A stretch of 64,000 nt of DNA. Origin: JANNPJ01 sp965200525 (GTDB lineage: Bacteria > Actinomycetota > Actinomycetes > Actinomycetales > Kineosporiaceae). Below the pieces are notes generated by a model. It did no database searches, was not told the origin of the DNA, and saw only the letters and a list, made by a program, of their open reading frames with translations. This document shows positions 37,064-44,977 of this stretch, piece by piece. Position numbers and translations under genes: made by a program. The number at the start of each line of letters is the position of its first letter. The stretch's first letter is position 1. The DNA lies in assembly GCA_965200525.1 (NCBI GenBank), contig OZ241368.1, forward strand, positions 4,464,001 through 4,528,000. The letters run 5' to 3'.

Positions 37064-38431
37064 ATGTCCGTCCCTGACCTCATCGGTCGCTACCACCTGG
37101 GCCGGCGCCTGGGGTCCGGCGGATTCGCGGTGGTCTGGCTGGCGCACGACGAGTCACTGGACACCACCATCGCGATCAAGGTGATGGCCGACAACTGGTC
37201 CGACCGGATGGACCTGCGCGAGCGCTTCCTGACCGAGGCCCGGATGCTGCGCCGGGCCGCCTCGAGCCGGGTGGTGCAGGTCTTCGACATCGGCGAGCTG
37301 CCCGACGGGCGACCGTACTTCGTGATGGAGTACGCCGACCGGGGCACGCTGGCCGACCGGGCCACGGCCGGGCCGCTGCACCTCGTCGACGCGCTCCGGC
37401 TGACCGCCGAGGTTGCTCGCGGTGCGGCCGAGCTGCACCGGGCCGGCATCGTGCACCGCGACCTGAAGCCGTCGAACGTGCTGATCACCTCAACCCCGGA
37501 CGGCGGGGAGCGGCTGATGGTGGCCGATCTCGGGGTGGCCAAGAACCTGGCCCAGGCCTCGGCCCTGACCATGTCGGTCGGGTCGGCCGGATACATGGCG
37601 CCCGAGCAGGCCGGGCCCAACTCCGGGGTCGACGTGCGGGCCGATGTCTACAGCCTGGGCGCGATCGGGTTCCGGCTGATCACCGGCGAGCACCCGGCCC
37701 TGCCCGGCTACGTGCTGACCGACCGCAGCGCCGCCCACCTGCCGCCGCCGGTGCGCCGGTTGCTGCAACGGGCCCTCGAGGTCGACCGGGAACGCCGCTG
37801 GCCGGACGCCGCGACCCTGGCCCTGGCCCTGGACGACCTGGCCGACGAGTACTCCCGCTCGCCGCAACGCCCGCAACGAGAGGGCCGGTCCGGGCGCCGG
37901 GGCCGCTGGGCGATCGCCGCCGCCTGCGGCGTCGTCGTGCTGCTGTCGGCCCTGGGCACGGCCGGGGTACTGCAGTGGCGCAAACCGGTCACGGTCCAGG
38001 ACGCCGACCACAGAATGGCCGTCGCCGTCCCTCGGGCCTGGAGTCACGAGTTGATCCCCACCGGCTGGAACCCGTCCGTGCTGGCGCTGTCCGGCGGCCA
38101 CTCGGACGGCCTCACGGTCGCCGACCACGTCGGTGCCTGGTCCGACCTGAGCCGGCCGGTCAACGGCGTCTTCGCCGGCTTGACCAGCGATCCGCACCTG
38201 CCCGTCGCGGTCGCCGCGATCAAGCACAAGTCCTGCTCCCCGCTGACCCCCCGGGCCTGGAACCGGGACGGCTGGTCCGGCCGGATCCAGCGCTGGAACT
38301 GTGCCACCGGCACCCTCGACGAGGTCAGCCTGGTCGGCCCGGGCGCCGACCCGAACCGGGTCTACCTGCAGATCCGGCAGGACGGCGGGGACGCCACCGA
38401 CCAGGTGCTGACCGACCTGCGGGTGGGCTGA
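37064..38431 (+). CDS. PknB-type membrane Ser/Thr protein kinase
   Basis: 455-residue eukaryotic-type kinase. Kinase domain residues about 8-265: GSGGFAVVWLA glycine loop, AIKVM lysine, HRDLKPSNVLI catalytic loop, ADLGVAKN (DLG in place of DFG) and GYMAPEQAG. One membrane helix lies near 285-303 (WAIAAACGVVVLLSALGTAG), followed by a 145-residue extracytoplasmic domain with two cysteines (HKSCSPL, RWNCATG) that is not PASTA. ATG 37064 has no SD; catgat 6 bases upstream suggests a leaderless start. A GTG at 37034 is an alternative. Divergent from the ECF sigma gene. Confidence 0.92.
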   Translation: MSVPDLIGRYHLGRRLGSGGFAVVWLAHDESLDTTIAIKVMADNWSDRMDLRERFLTEARMLRRAASSRVVQVFDIGELPDGRPYFVMEYADRGTLADRATAGPLHLVDALRLTAEVARGAAELHRAGIVHRDLKPSNVLITSTPDGGERLMVADLGVAKNLAQASALTMSVGSAGYMAPEQAGPNSGVDVRADVYSLGAIGFRLITGEHPALPGYVLTDRSAAHLPPPVRRLLQRALEVDRERRWPDAATLALALDDLADEYSRSPQRPQREGRSGRRGRWAIAAACGVVVLLSALGTAGVLQWRKPVTVQDADHRMAVAVPRAWSHELIPTGWNPSVLALSGGHSDGLTVADHVGAWSDLSRPVNGVFAGLTSDPHLPVAVAAIKHKSCSPLTPRAWNRDGWSGRIQRWNCATGTLDEVSLVGPGADPNRVYLQIRQDGGDATDQVLTDLRVG

Positions 38432-38521
38432 GAACTCGGTCCGAACTTTTCCGGGCCCGGCCGCATCGGAACAAGTAGCACGGCGCCGACCCGGCGCCGG
38501 CACCCCAGAGGAGTGAGTTCC

Positions 38522-39448
38522 GTGAGGTACAGCAACGGGCCCGAAGCGGCCCCCGGAGGCGGGCTGCGGACGGTCGCGGCCGGCTGGACGAGATCGAGAG
38601 CGGGCCGGGCGGCCGGCGTCACGGCGGTGGCGGCGATCGGGCTGGCCCTGCTGGCGGCCTGTGGCTCGATCGGTGGCCAGGGCACGATCACCATGTCCGG
38701 CTCGGCCGGCCCGGCCGACGCCGGGACGCCGACCGCATCGGCCTCAGCCACCACCGGTTCGACCGGGACCAGTACCACCGCCACCACCAAGCCGGCCACC
38801 GGCACGACGCCGGCCGGCGGCACCACGACGGCCGGCAACAACGGCCACGGCTGCCCGGCCGGCGGAGCCTCGATCCCGGCCGGGGCGGGCACGGCGACCA
38901 CGGCCGACCTCGACGGTGACGGCCGAGCCGACACCGTCTGGCTGGCCGACAAGGGCGACCGCCGGGTGCTCGGGGTCCGCACCGCCACCGGCGCCGGCTT
39001 CTCGACCACCTTCTCCAGCGCCGCCCCGCAGAGCGCGACCGCGGTCGCCGGCCGGCTCGGCGACGGATCGGCGGTGATCCTGCTCGACCTGAGCCGGGAG
39101 ACCAAGCTCTACGCGGTGGTGAACTGCACGATCGTGGCCAGCCGGAACGCCCAGGGCGACCAGTACACCTTCGACCAGGGCTTCACCGGCTACGGCACCG
39201 GCGCCGGCTGCCCGTCGCTCGGGTCCTCGGGCCGGCACCTGGTCGGCTACCTGGCCAAGCCGAACAGCGACGGCTCCCGGTTCCGGGTGGTCCGGACCAC
39301 GATCAGCCTCAGCGCGAACGGGGCCCGGGCCAAGAACTCGACCACCACCGTGCTGGGCCGATCCCTGCCGTCGAGCTCGGCCGTGGTCAAGCTGGCCCAG
39401 TCGGTCACCTGCGGGACCGGGGCCCGGGCGTACGAACCGGAGTCCTGA
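38522..39448 (+). CDS. lipoprotein with FG-GAP/VCBS-like segment
   Basis: 308-residue predicted lipoprotein. An Arg-containing N-region and hydrophobic stretch (AAGVTAVAAIGLALLAAC) end in a lipobox LLAAC near residue 47, followed by a long Thr/Ser/Gly/Ala linker. The mature part has ATTADLDGDGRADTVWLAD, a calcium-binding VCBS/FG-GAP-like repeat, and further cysteine-containing beta-rich sequence. Function unknown, outer-leaflet membrane anchoring expected. GTG 38522 has gaggag 8 bases upstream. It follows the Ser/Thr kinase by 90 bp on the same strand. Confidence 0.83.
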   Translation: MRYSNGPEAAPGGGLRTVAAGWTRSRAGRAAGVTAVAAIGLALLAACGSIGGQGTITMSGSAGPADAGTPTASASATTGSTGTSTTATTKPATGTTPAGGTTTAGNNGHGCPAGGASIPAGAGTATTADLDGDGRADTVWLADKGDRRVLGVRTATGAGFSTTFSSAAPQSATAVAGRLGDGSAVILLDLSRETKLYAVVNCTIVASRNAQGDQYTFDQGFTGYGTGAGCPSLGSSGRHLVGYLAKPNSDGSRFRVVRTTISLSANGARAKNSTTTVLGRSLPSSSAVVKLAQSVTCGTGARAYEPES

Positions 39449-39505
39449 ACCAGTCCTGAACCAGTCCTGAACCAGGTCCTGAACCAGTCTTTAACCAGGT
39501 GAACC
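39442..39505. repeat. 11-bp tandem repeat over the stop codon
   Basis: Five to six units of gtcctgaacca, progressively degenerate (last gtctttaacca). The first unit contains the TGA stop of the lipoprotein gene, and since every unit contains tga, slippage would not lengthen the protein much. Confidence 0.7.
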
Positions 39506-39507
39506 GA

Positions 39508-39539
39508 TGCCTGCCCTTCCTCGTAAGGAGGGGCAGGCA
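39508..39539 (+). terminator. terminator after lipoprotein gene
   Basis: tgcctgcccttcct at 39508-39521 pairs with aggaggggcaggca at 39526-39539 (14 bp, one G-U, loop cgta). It is placed between convergent genes and may work both ways. Confidence 0.85.
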
Positions 39540-39627
39540 CCACTGAACCGGTTGGCCCGGCGTCCGGAGGGGGATGCCGGGCCGACCTCTGCCCGGGGAG
39601 TCGGACGGGCTCAGCGGCCGGGTGGGC

Positions 39628-40872
39628 TCAGAGGAAGGTCTGGCCCTCGCCCCGGTAGGTGGGCGCCACCTCGCTGATCGCGTCGCCGTCCACGAAATGC
39701 AGTTCGGCCACGTGCTCGGCCAGCTCGCCGGCCTTGGCGTGCCGGAACCAGACCCGGTCGCCGATCCGCAGCCCGTCGGCGGCCCCGCCCCGCAGCGGGG
39801 TCTGCACCTCACCGGCGCCTTCGGCGGCCAGCAGGCTCAGCCCGGCCGGGTAGGTCGGGATCGGCGGCCGGTCGGCCCCGACCGGGCCGGAGGCGATCCA
39901 GCCGCCCCCGGTCACGGTCACGATGCCGCGGGCCGGACGGCGGCTGACCCCGAGGGCGAACAGCGCCGCCGGGGCCGGACTGAAGGCCCGGTAGGCGTCG
40001 AACAGGCCCGGCCCGTACAGGCCGGACCCGGCGGCCAGCTCGGTCACCGAGCTCTCCGCGCCGGTGGTCTCCAGGCTGCCGGTCCCGCCGCCGTTGACGA
40101 ACTCGAGCTCGGCCACCGCGCGCACCGCGGTCACCGCCGCGGCCCGCCGCTCGGCCAGTTCCCGGATCGAGATCGACTGCATCGCCCGGACGGCCGCGCC
40201 CCGGGCCGGCCGCCCGGCCGGGGCGTTGCCGACCCCGGCCACCTGCCCCTCGTAGGCCATCAGGCCGACCAGGGTGAACCCGGGCCGCCGGTCGATCAGC
40301 CGGGCCAGCCGGCCGGCATCGGCCGGATCGTGCACCGGCGAGCGGCGCGGACCCAGGTGCAGCCGGCCGCCCAGGCCGCGCAGCGAGGCGTCCAGGTCGA
40401 GGCAGAGCCGGAACGGCACCCGCTGGTCGGGCCCGACCACGGCGTCGATGAAGTCGAGCTGCTCGGCGCTGTCGATCATCAGGGTGATCCGGGCCGCGGC
40501 CGGCTCGTCGCCGGCCAGCCGGCGCAGGGCGGCCGCCTCCACCGTCGGGTAACCGATCACGATGTCGTCGAACTCCTCGGCCAGCCAGAGCGCCTCGCCC
40601 AGGGTGTAGCCGAGCAGGCCGGCGTACCCGGGCCGGGCCAGCACCTGGCGCAGCACGGCCCGGCAGCGCACCGACTTGCTGGCCAGCCGGATCGGTTTGC
40701 CGGCGGCCCGGCGCACCAGATCATCGGCGTTGGCCGTCAGCGCGGCCCGGTCGAGGACGGCGAACGGCGGGTCGAGCTCGGCGGTGGCCCGCTCCAGCCG
40801 GCGCCAGGAGTCGAGGCCGGCCGGTGCGGTTGAGCCGGTGGCGGGGGAGTGGGCAGGGTCCGGAGCGGTCAC
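39628..40872 (-). CDS. alanine-racemase-fold amino acid deaminase/aldolase (D-threonine-aldolase-like)
   Basis: 414-residue PLP-dependent barrel enzyme. The N-terminal alanine-racemase-like barrel has PFAVLDRAALTANADDLVRR, the Schiff-base lysine in IRLASKSVRCRAVLRQVLA near 62, and LVGLMAYEGQVAGVG near 215. VNGGGTGSL near 260 forms a phosphate-binding glycine turn. The C-terminal D-serine dehydratase-like metal domain has GDRVWFRHAKAGELAEH, with the His that normally binds the metal. The exact substrate is unknown. GTG 40872 is a tentative start; a TTG at 40908 would add 12 residues. Divergent from the D-arabinono-lactone oxidase gene, an arrangement I recall from other actinobacteria. Confidence 0.88.
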   Translation of the reverse strand: MTAPDPAHSPATGSTAPAGLDSWRRLERATAELDPPFAVLDRAALTANADDLVRRAAGKPIRLASKSVRCRAVLRQVLARPGYAGLLGYTLGEALWLAEEFDDIVIGYPTVEAAALRRLAGDEPAAARITLMIDSAEQLDFIDAVVGPDQRVPFRLCLDLDASLRGLGGRLHLGPRRSPVHDPADAGRLARLIDRRPGFTLVGLMAYEGQVAGVGNAPAGRPARGAAVRAMQSISIRELAERRAAAVTAVRAVAELEFVNGGGTGSLETTGAESSVTELAAGSGLYGPGLFDAYRAFSPAPAALFALGVSRRPARGIVTVTGGGWIASGPVGADRPPIPTYPAGLSLLAAEGAGEVQTPLRGGAADGLRIGDRVWFRHAKAGELAEHVAELHFVDGDAISEVAPTYRGEGQTFL

Positions 40873-41050
40873 GCTCCTCAGGCTCTGGCCCGGCGACGGC
40901 GGCGTCAAGAGCCGGGCCGCCGTGGCGGGCCACCGTGATATTGGTCAACAGTCCTGGACGCTCGACCCAGTTCTGTGCTCGGCTGGCGATGGTCACCGAG
41001 CGGCGGCCGGCGCCGGGGGTCGACCGGCGATGTTCAACCCGGGGGGCGAG

Positions 41051-42385
41051 ATGGCTTTCAGCAAGCCCGAAATCAGCAGCTGGACCAACTGGGGCGGTAA
41101 CCAGACGGCTACCGGCCGCACTGTTCACCCGCGCGGCACCGAGGAGATCGCGGCCGCGGTGGGCAAGGCCGCCGCCGACGACGAAAAGGTCCGCCCGGTC
41201 GGTTCCGGCCACTCGTTCAGCGGCATCGCCCGGCCCGAAGGCCTGCAGCTGGTCCTCGATCGGCACACCGACCTGGTCCGGCTCGACACCGCCACCGGGC
41301 TGGTCACGGTCCAGGCCGGGATGACCCTGCACCGGCTCAACCAGGTGCTGGCCGAGACCGGGCTGGCGCTGACCAACCTCGGCGACATCGACCGGCAGAC
41401 CGTGGCCGGCGCGATGGCCACCGGCACCCACGGCACCGGGGGCCGGTTCGGCGGCCTGGCCACCCAGCTGCGCGGGCTGGAGCTGGTGCTGGCCGACGGT
41501 GAGGTGCTCACCTGCTCGCCGGCCGAGCACCCGGAGGTCTTCGGCCCGGCCCGGGTGAACCTGGGGGCGCTCGGCGTCGTCTCCACCCTCACCCTGCAGA
41601 CCGTGCCCGCCTTCGCGATCCGGGCCCAGGAAGCCTCGATGCCGCTGGACGAGGTGCTCCAGCGCTACGACGAGCTGGCCGAGGGCACCGATCACTTCGA
41701 GTTCTACTGGTTCCCGCACACCGGCTCGACCCTGACCAAACGCAACACCCGGCTGCCGGCCGGGGCCGAGCTCGACCCGCTGCCCCGGTGGCGGGCCTGG
41801 TGGGACGACGAGCTCCTGGCCAACCGGGTCTTCGGGGCCACCGTGGCGCTCGGCCGCCGGCTGCCGTCGACCGTGCCGACGATCAACCGGATCTCGGCCC
41901 GGGCGCTGGGCGCCCGCGCGTACACCGACCGCTCGGACCGGGTCTTCGTCTCCGACCGCCGGGTCCGGTTCATCGAGATGGAGTACGCCGTGCCGAGGGC
42001 GTCCGCGGCCGAGGTGATCCGGGCGATCGGGGCCGCGATCGACGCGGCCGGCTGGTCGATCGGCTTCCCGATCGAGGTCCGGGCGGTCGCGGCCGACGAC
42101 GTACCGCTCTCCATGGGCCAGGGTCGGGACACCACCTACATCGCGGTGCACTCACCGGTCGGCGTCGATCATTCGGCCTACTTCGCCGCGGTGGAGCAGA
42201 TCATGGCCGAGCACGCCGGCCGGCCGCACTGGGGCAAGTGGCACAGTCTGGAGGCCGAACGACTGCGCGAGCTGTACCCCGGGTTCGCCGAGTTCGTGGC
42301 CCTGCGGGACCGGCTCGACCCGCAGGGCCGGTTCAGCAACGACTACCTCGACCGGGTGCTCGGGTCGGCCAGCGTCGCCAGGTGA
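41051..42385 (+). CDS. D-arabinono-1,4-lactone oxidase-like FAD enzyme
   Basis: 444-residue VAO-type flavoprotein. The FAD domain has VRPVGSGHSFSGIA near residues 53-66, whose His is the usual covalent flavin attachment site, and VAGAMATGTHGTGGRFGGL near 118. The C-terminal ALO domain ends with HWGKWH near 395 and RFSNDYLDRVLG. It oxidises a sugar lactone or related polyol in known relatives. ATG 41051 follows ggggggcgag. Its last 43 bases overlap the 3' end of the convergent TetR gene. Divergent from the D-threonine-aldolase-like gene. Confidence 0.93.
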   Translation: MAFSKPEISSWTNWGGNQTATGRTVHPRGTEEIAAAVGKAAADDEKVRPVGSGHSFSGIARPEGLQLVLDRHTDLVRLDTATGLVTVQAGMTLHRLNQVLAETGLALTNLGDIDRQTVAGAMATGTHGTGGRFGGLATQLRGLELVLADGEVLTCSPAEHPEVFGPARVNLGALGVVSTLTLQTVPAFAIRAQEASMPLDEVLQRYDELAEGTDHFEFYWFPHTGSTLTKRNTRLPAGAELDPLPRWRAWWDDELLANRVFGATVALGRRLPSTVPTINRISARALGARAYTDRSDRVFVSDRRVRFIEMEYAVPRASAAEVIRAIGAAIDAAGWSIGFPIEVRAVAADDVPLSMGQGRDTTYIAVHSPVGVDHSAYFAAVEQIMAEHAGRPHWGKWHSLEAERLRELYPGFAEFVALRDRLDPQGRFSNDYLDRVLGSASVAR

Positions 42386-43035
42386 TCGATCACCGGGGCC
42401 AGGGCGGCCCGGGTGGCGGTGCTGTCGTGGTCGGCCAGCCGGCTGATCCGGGCCCCGTCGATCAGGATCACCACCAGCCGGGCCAGCTCGGCCGGGTCCT
42501 GCCGCCAGCTCAGGCCGGAACGCTCGGCGACCACGGTGAGTAGTCGCTCGGCCGATTCGTGGGATCTTCGGGACTGCTCGGCCGCCAGCTCCCTCAACCC
42601 CGGGTCGCGCAGCGCCAGCGTGCTGAGCTCAAGCCGGAGCAGTTCCGGCCCGGGGTCGGCGTCCATCCGCTCGAGGTGGGCGGTGAGCGACTCGGTCAGG
42701 GCGGCCCGCAAGGCATCGGCGGCTCGGGCCCGGGCGGCGGCCGACGGCCTACCGGGGGGCTCGGCCGCCGGAGCCGGCCGTCCCCGGGGGGGTGAGGCGG
42801 GCGCTCGGGACGGGCTCACGCCGTCCTCAACCGAGCTTGTGACCTGCGCGAACACCTCCCGAAGGAGCTCTTCGCGCGATCGGAAGCAGTAGTGGAAAGT
42901 GGCCAACGACATGCCGGCCTCGGCCACGATCGCCCGGGTGGTGGCGGCCGCCGGCCCCTCGCGGCTCATCAGCCGCACGGCCGCCTCGAGCAGCTGGGCC
43001 CGACGCACCTCGGCCGGGAGCCGGACCACGAGCAC
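42343..43035 (-). CDS. TetR-family regulator
   Basis: 230-residue TetR protein. Helix-turn-helix: AATTRAIVAEAGMSLATFHY then CFRSREELLREVF, residues about 28-62. A Pro/Ala-rich low-complexity linker (SRAPASPPRGRPAPAAEP) separates DNA-binding and ligand domains, unusual for the family. The C-terminal domain has helical ARLVVILIDGARI. The start is tentative (ATG 43035). It overlaps the lactone oxidase tail to tail by 43 bases, so they may interfere by antisense transcription; regulatory targets are not evident. Confidence 0.9.
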   Translation of the reverse strand: MLVVRLPAEVRRAQLLEAAVRLMSREGPAAATTRAIVAEAGMSLATFHYCFRSREELLREVFAQVTSSVEDGVSPSRAPASPPRGRPAPAAEPPGRPSAAARARAADALRAALTESLTAHLERMDADPGPELLRLELSTLALRDPGLRELAAEQSRRSHESAERLLTVVAERSGLSWRQDPAELARLVVILIDGARISRLADHDSTATRAALAPVIDHLATLADPSTRSR

Positions 43036-43405
43036 CCTCCTGAGTCGGCCGCGACCGCCCGCAGCGGCACGGTGATCTCCGACTTACGTTACAAGGAGTG
43101 TCCGCGTGATTGCACATGCGTACTGATTCCGCGACCGGACGTGAACCAGGCGACACCGCCCGAGGGTGGGAAGAAACCGGGGCACTGCTACGCTGTGATC
43201 ACTGACGGCGCAGGATCGTGCCGTCGCTCTCGCGGGCGAGCCGCCCGCGTGGTCGCACGTAGTGAGTCGCTCCCCCAGTCATCAGCACCACCGATGATGC
43301 CACCTGGTAATTCGGAGCCTCCGGTCGTGTTCGTCCCGATCCGGGGCTGAGCCGACGTCTCCGAACGACGCGACCTTTCGCGCCACCGATGGAGTTATAG
43401 CCTTA
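43036..43405. other. 370-bp intergenic region, probable long leader of the DEAD-box gene
   Basis: No convincing gene. The region holds the divergent promoters of the TetR and DEAD-box genes. A GC hairpin (cgcgggcgagccgcccgcg, about 43231-43250) and a 17-codon frame from ATG 43296 are present but unsupported. Long structured leaders are common for cold-shock RNA helicases. Confidence 0.4.
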
Positions 43406-44890
43406 ATGCCACCGATCTCTGGTCGTCCCCGCACGTCCGCACCCCGCCGTCCCCGTAGTTCGGGTGGCGGCCGTCCGAGCGGCGGTCCTCGCCGTTCGGG
43501 TTCGTCCCGTCCCCCCGCCGGCCCCAGCCCGCTCGAGGCCGCGCTCACCGCCGCGGCCGAGACGCCGGCCCCCGAGGCCCGGCCGTTCGCCGAGTTCAAC
43601 CTGCCCCAGTCGCTGGTCAACGCCCTGGTGGGCCGGGGCATGGAACAGCCGTTCGCGATCCAGACCCGGGTGCTGCCCGACGCTCTGGCCGGTCGTGACG
43701 TGCTCGGCCGGGCTCAGACTGGCTCCGGCAAGACGCTGGCCTTCGGCATCCCGGTGCTGGCCCGCCTGCACTCCAGCACCAGCGTTCGCCGCCCGCTCAC
43801 CCCGCGGGCGCTGATCCTGGTCCCGACCCGTGAGCTCGCCCGCCAGGTCGCGGACGCCCTGGAGCCGCTGGCCCGGGCGCTCGACCAGCGGGTCACCACC
43901 GTCGTCGGTGGTCTCTCGATGAGCCGTCAGATCGACGCCCTGCGCCGAGGGGTCGACGTCGTCGTCGCCACCCCGGGCCGGTTGATCGACCTGATGGAGC
44001 GCAACTCCTGCCAGCTCGGCAGCGTCGAGATCACGGTCATCGACGAGGCCGACCACATGGCCGACCTGGGCTTCCTGCCCGCTGTCCGCCAGATCCTGGA
44101 CGCCACCCCGAACGGCACCCAGCGGCTGCTGCTCTCGGCCACCCTGGACGGTGGCGTGGACAAGCTGGTCCGCGACTACCTGACCGACCCGGCGTTCCAC
44201 GCGGTCGCTCAGACCACCGACGCCGCAACGGCCATGGACCACAAGGTCTTCACCCTCCGGGGCGAGGACAAGGTGGCCGTGGCCAGCGAGATCGCCGTCC
44301 GCCCGGCGCGCACCCTGTTCTTCGTGCGCACCAAGCACGGTGCCGACCGGCTGGCCAAGCAGCTGTCCCGGGCCGGGGCCGAGGCCGCCGCCATCCACGG
44401 CAACCTCAACCAGAACCAGCGGCAGCGGGCGCTCGACGCCTTCGCCGCCGGTCACCCCCGGGTCCTGGTCGCGACCGACGTCGCGGCCCGCGGCATCCAC
44501 GTCGACGACGTCGACCTGGTCGTGCACTACGACCTGCCCAACGACCACAAGGACTACCTGCACCGCTCCGGCCGTACGGCCCGGGCCGGCGCGCGGGGCA
44601 CCGTGGTCTCGTTCGTCGAGCCGTTCCAGACCCGCGACGTCGTCCGGCTGCACCGGGACGCCTCGGTGACGGCCACGACCGACCAGGTCTACTCGGGTCA
44701 CGAAGTCGTCCGGGAGCTGGGCGCCTCCGGTGAGCCGGTGGTGATCAAGCCGCTGCCGGCCGCGGGCCGCGAAGGCCGCGGTGGCGAGGTTCGCCGTCGC
44801 TCGCCCGGTGGCCCCGGGATGCGCTCGGGCCGGCCGTCGTCCAGCCGTCCTCGCACTCCCCGTCCGGCTGGTAGCAGCTACCAGCGCTAG
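43406..44890 (+). CDS. DEAD-box ATP-dependent RNA helicase
   Basis: 494-residue helicase. Motifs in order: Q-motif region FAEFNLPQSLVNALVGRGM with PFAIQ, I AQTGSGKT near 110, Ia PTRELA, II VIDEADHMAD near 212, III SAT, V ATDVAARGIHVDDVDLV and VI HRSGRTARAG near 393. N- and C-terminal tails are basic and rich in Arg, Ser, Pro and Gly (RPRTSAPRRPRSSGGG), which usually adds RNA binding. It remodels RNA in ribosome assembly, decay or cold adaptation. ATG 43406 has ggag 8-11 bases upstream and an alternative tatagc box nearby. A strong terminator follows. Confidence 0.96.
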   Translation: MPPISGRPRTSAPRRPRSSGGGRPSGGPRRSGSSRPPAGPSPLEAALTAAAETPAPEARPFAEFNLPQSLVNALVGRGMEQPFAIQTRVLPDALAGRDVLGRAQTGSGKTLAFGIPVLARLHSSTSVRRPLTPRALILVPTRELARQVADALEPLARALDQRVTTVVGGLSMSRQIDALRRGVDVVVATPGRLIDLMERNSCQLGSVEITVIDEADHMADLGFLPAVRQILDATPNGTQRLLLSATLDGGVDKLVRDYLTDPAFHAVAQTTDAATAMDHKVFTLRGEDKVAVASEIAVRPARTLFFVRTKHGADRLAKQLSRAGAEAAAIHGNLNQNQRQRALDAFAAGHPRVLVATDVAARGIHVDDVDLVVHYDLPNDHKDYLHRSGRTARAGARGTVVSFVEPFQTRDVVRLHRDASVTATTDQVYSGHEVVRELGASGEPVVIKPLPAAGREGRGGEVRRRSPGGPGMRSGRPSSSRPRTPRPAGSSYQR

Positions 44891-44900
44891 GCAGAACCGG

Positions 44901-44947
44901 TTCAGGCCGGGATCCGACCCGTTCAGTGGGTCGGATCCCGGCCTGAA
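44901..44947. terminator. bidirectional terminator
   Basis: Perfect 20-bp stem, 44901-44920 with 44928-44947, and a 7-base loop. It lies between the convergent helicase and flavoprotein genes, with ctttg after the stem on the plus strand. Confidence 0.9.
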
Positions 44948-44977
44948 CTTTGCCCGGCCGGTGGCCGGGACGGGAGC

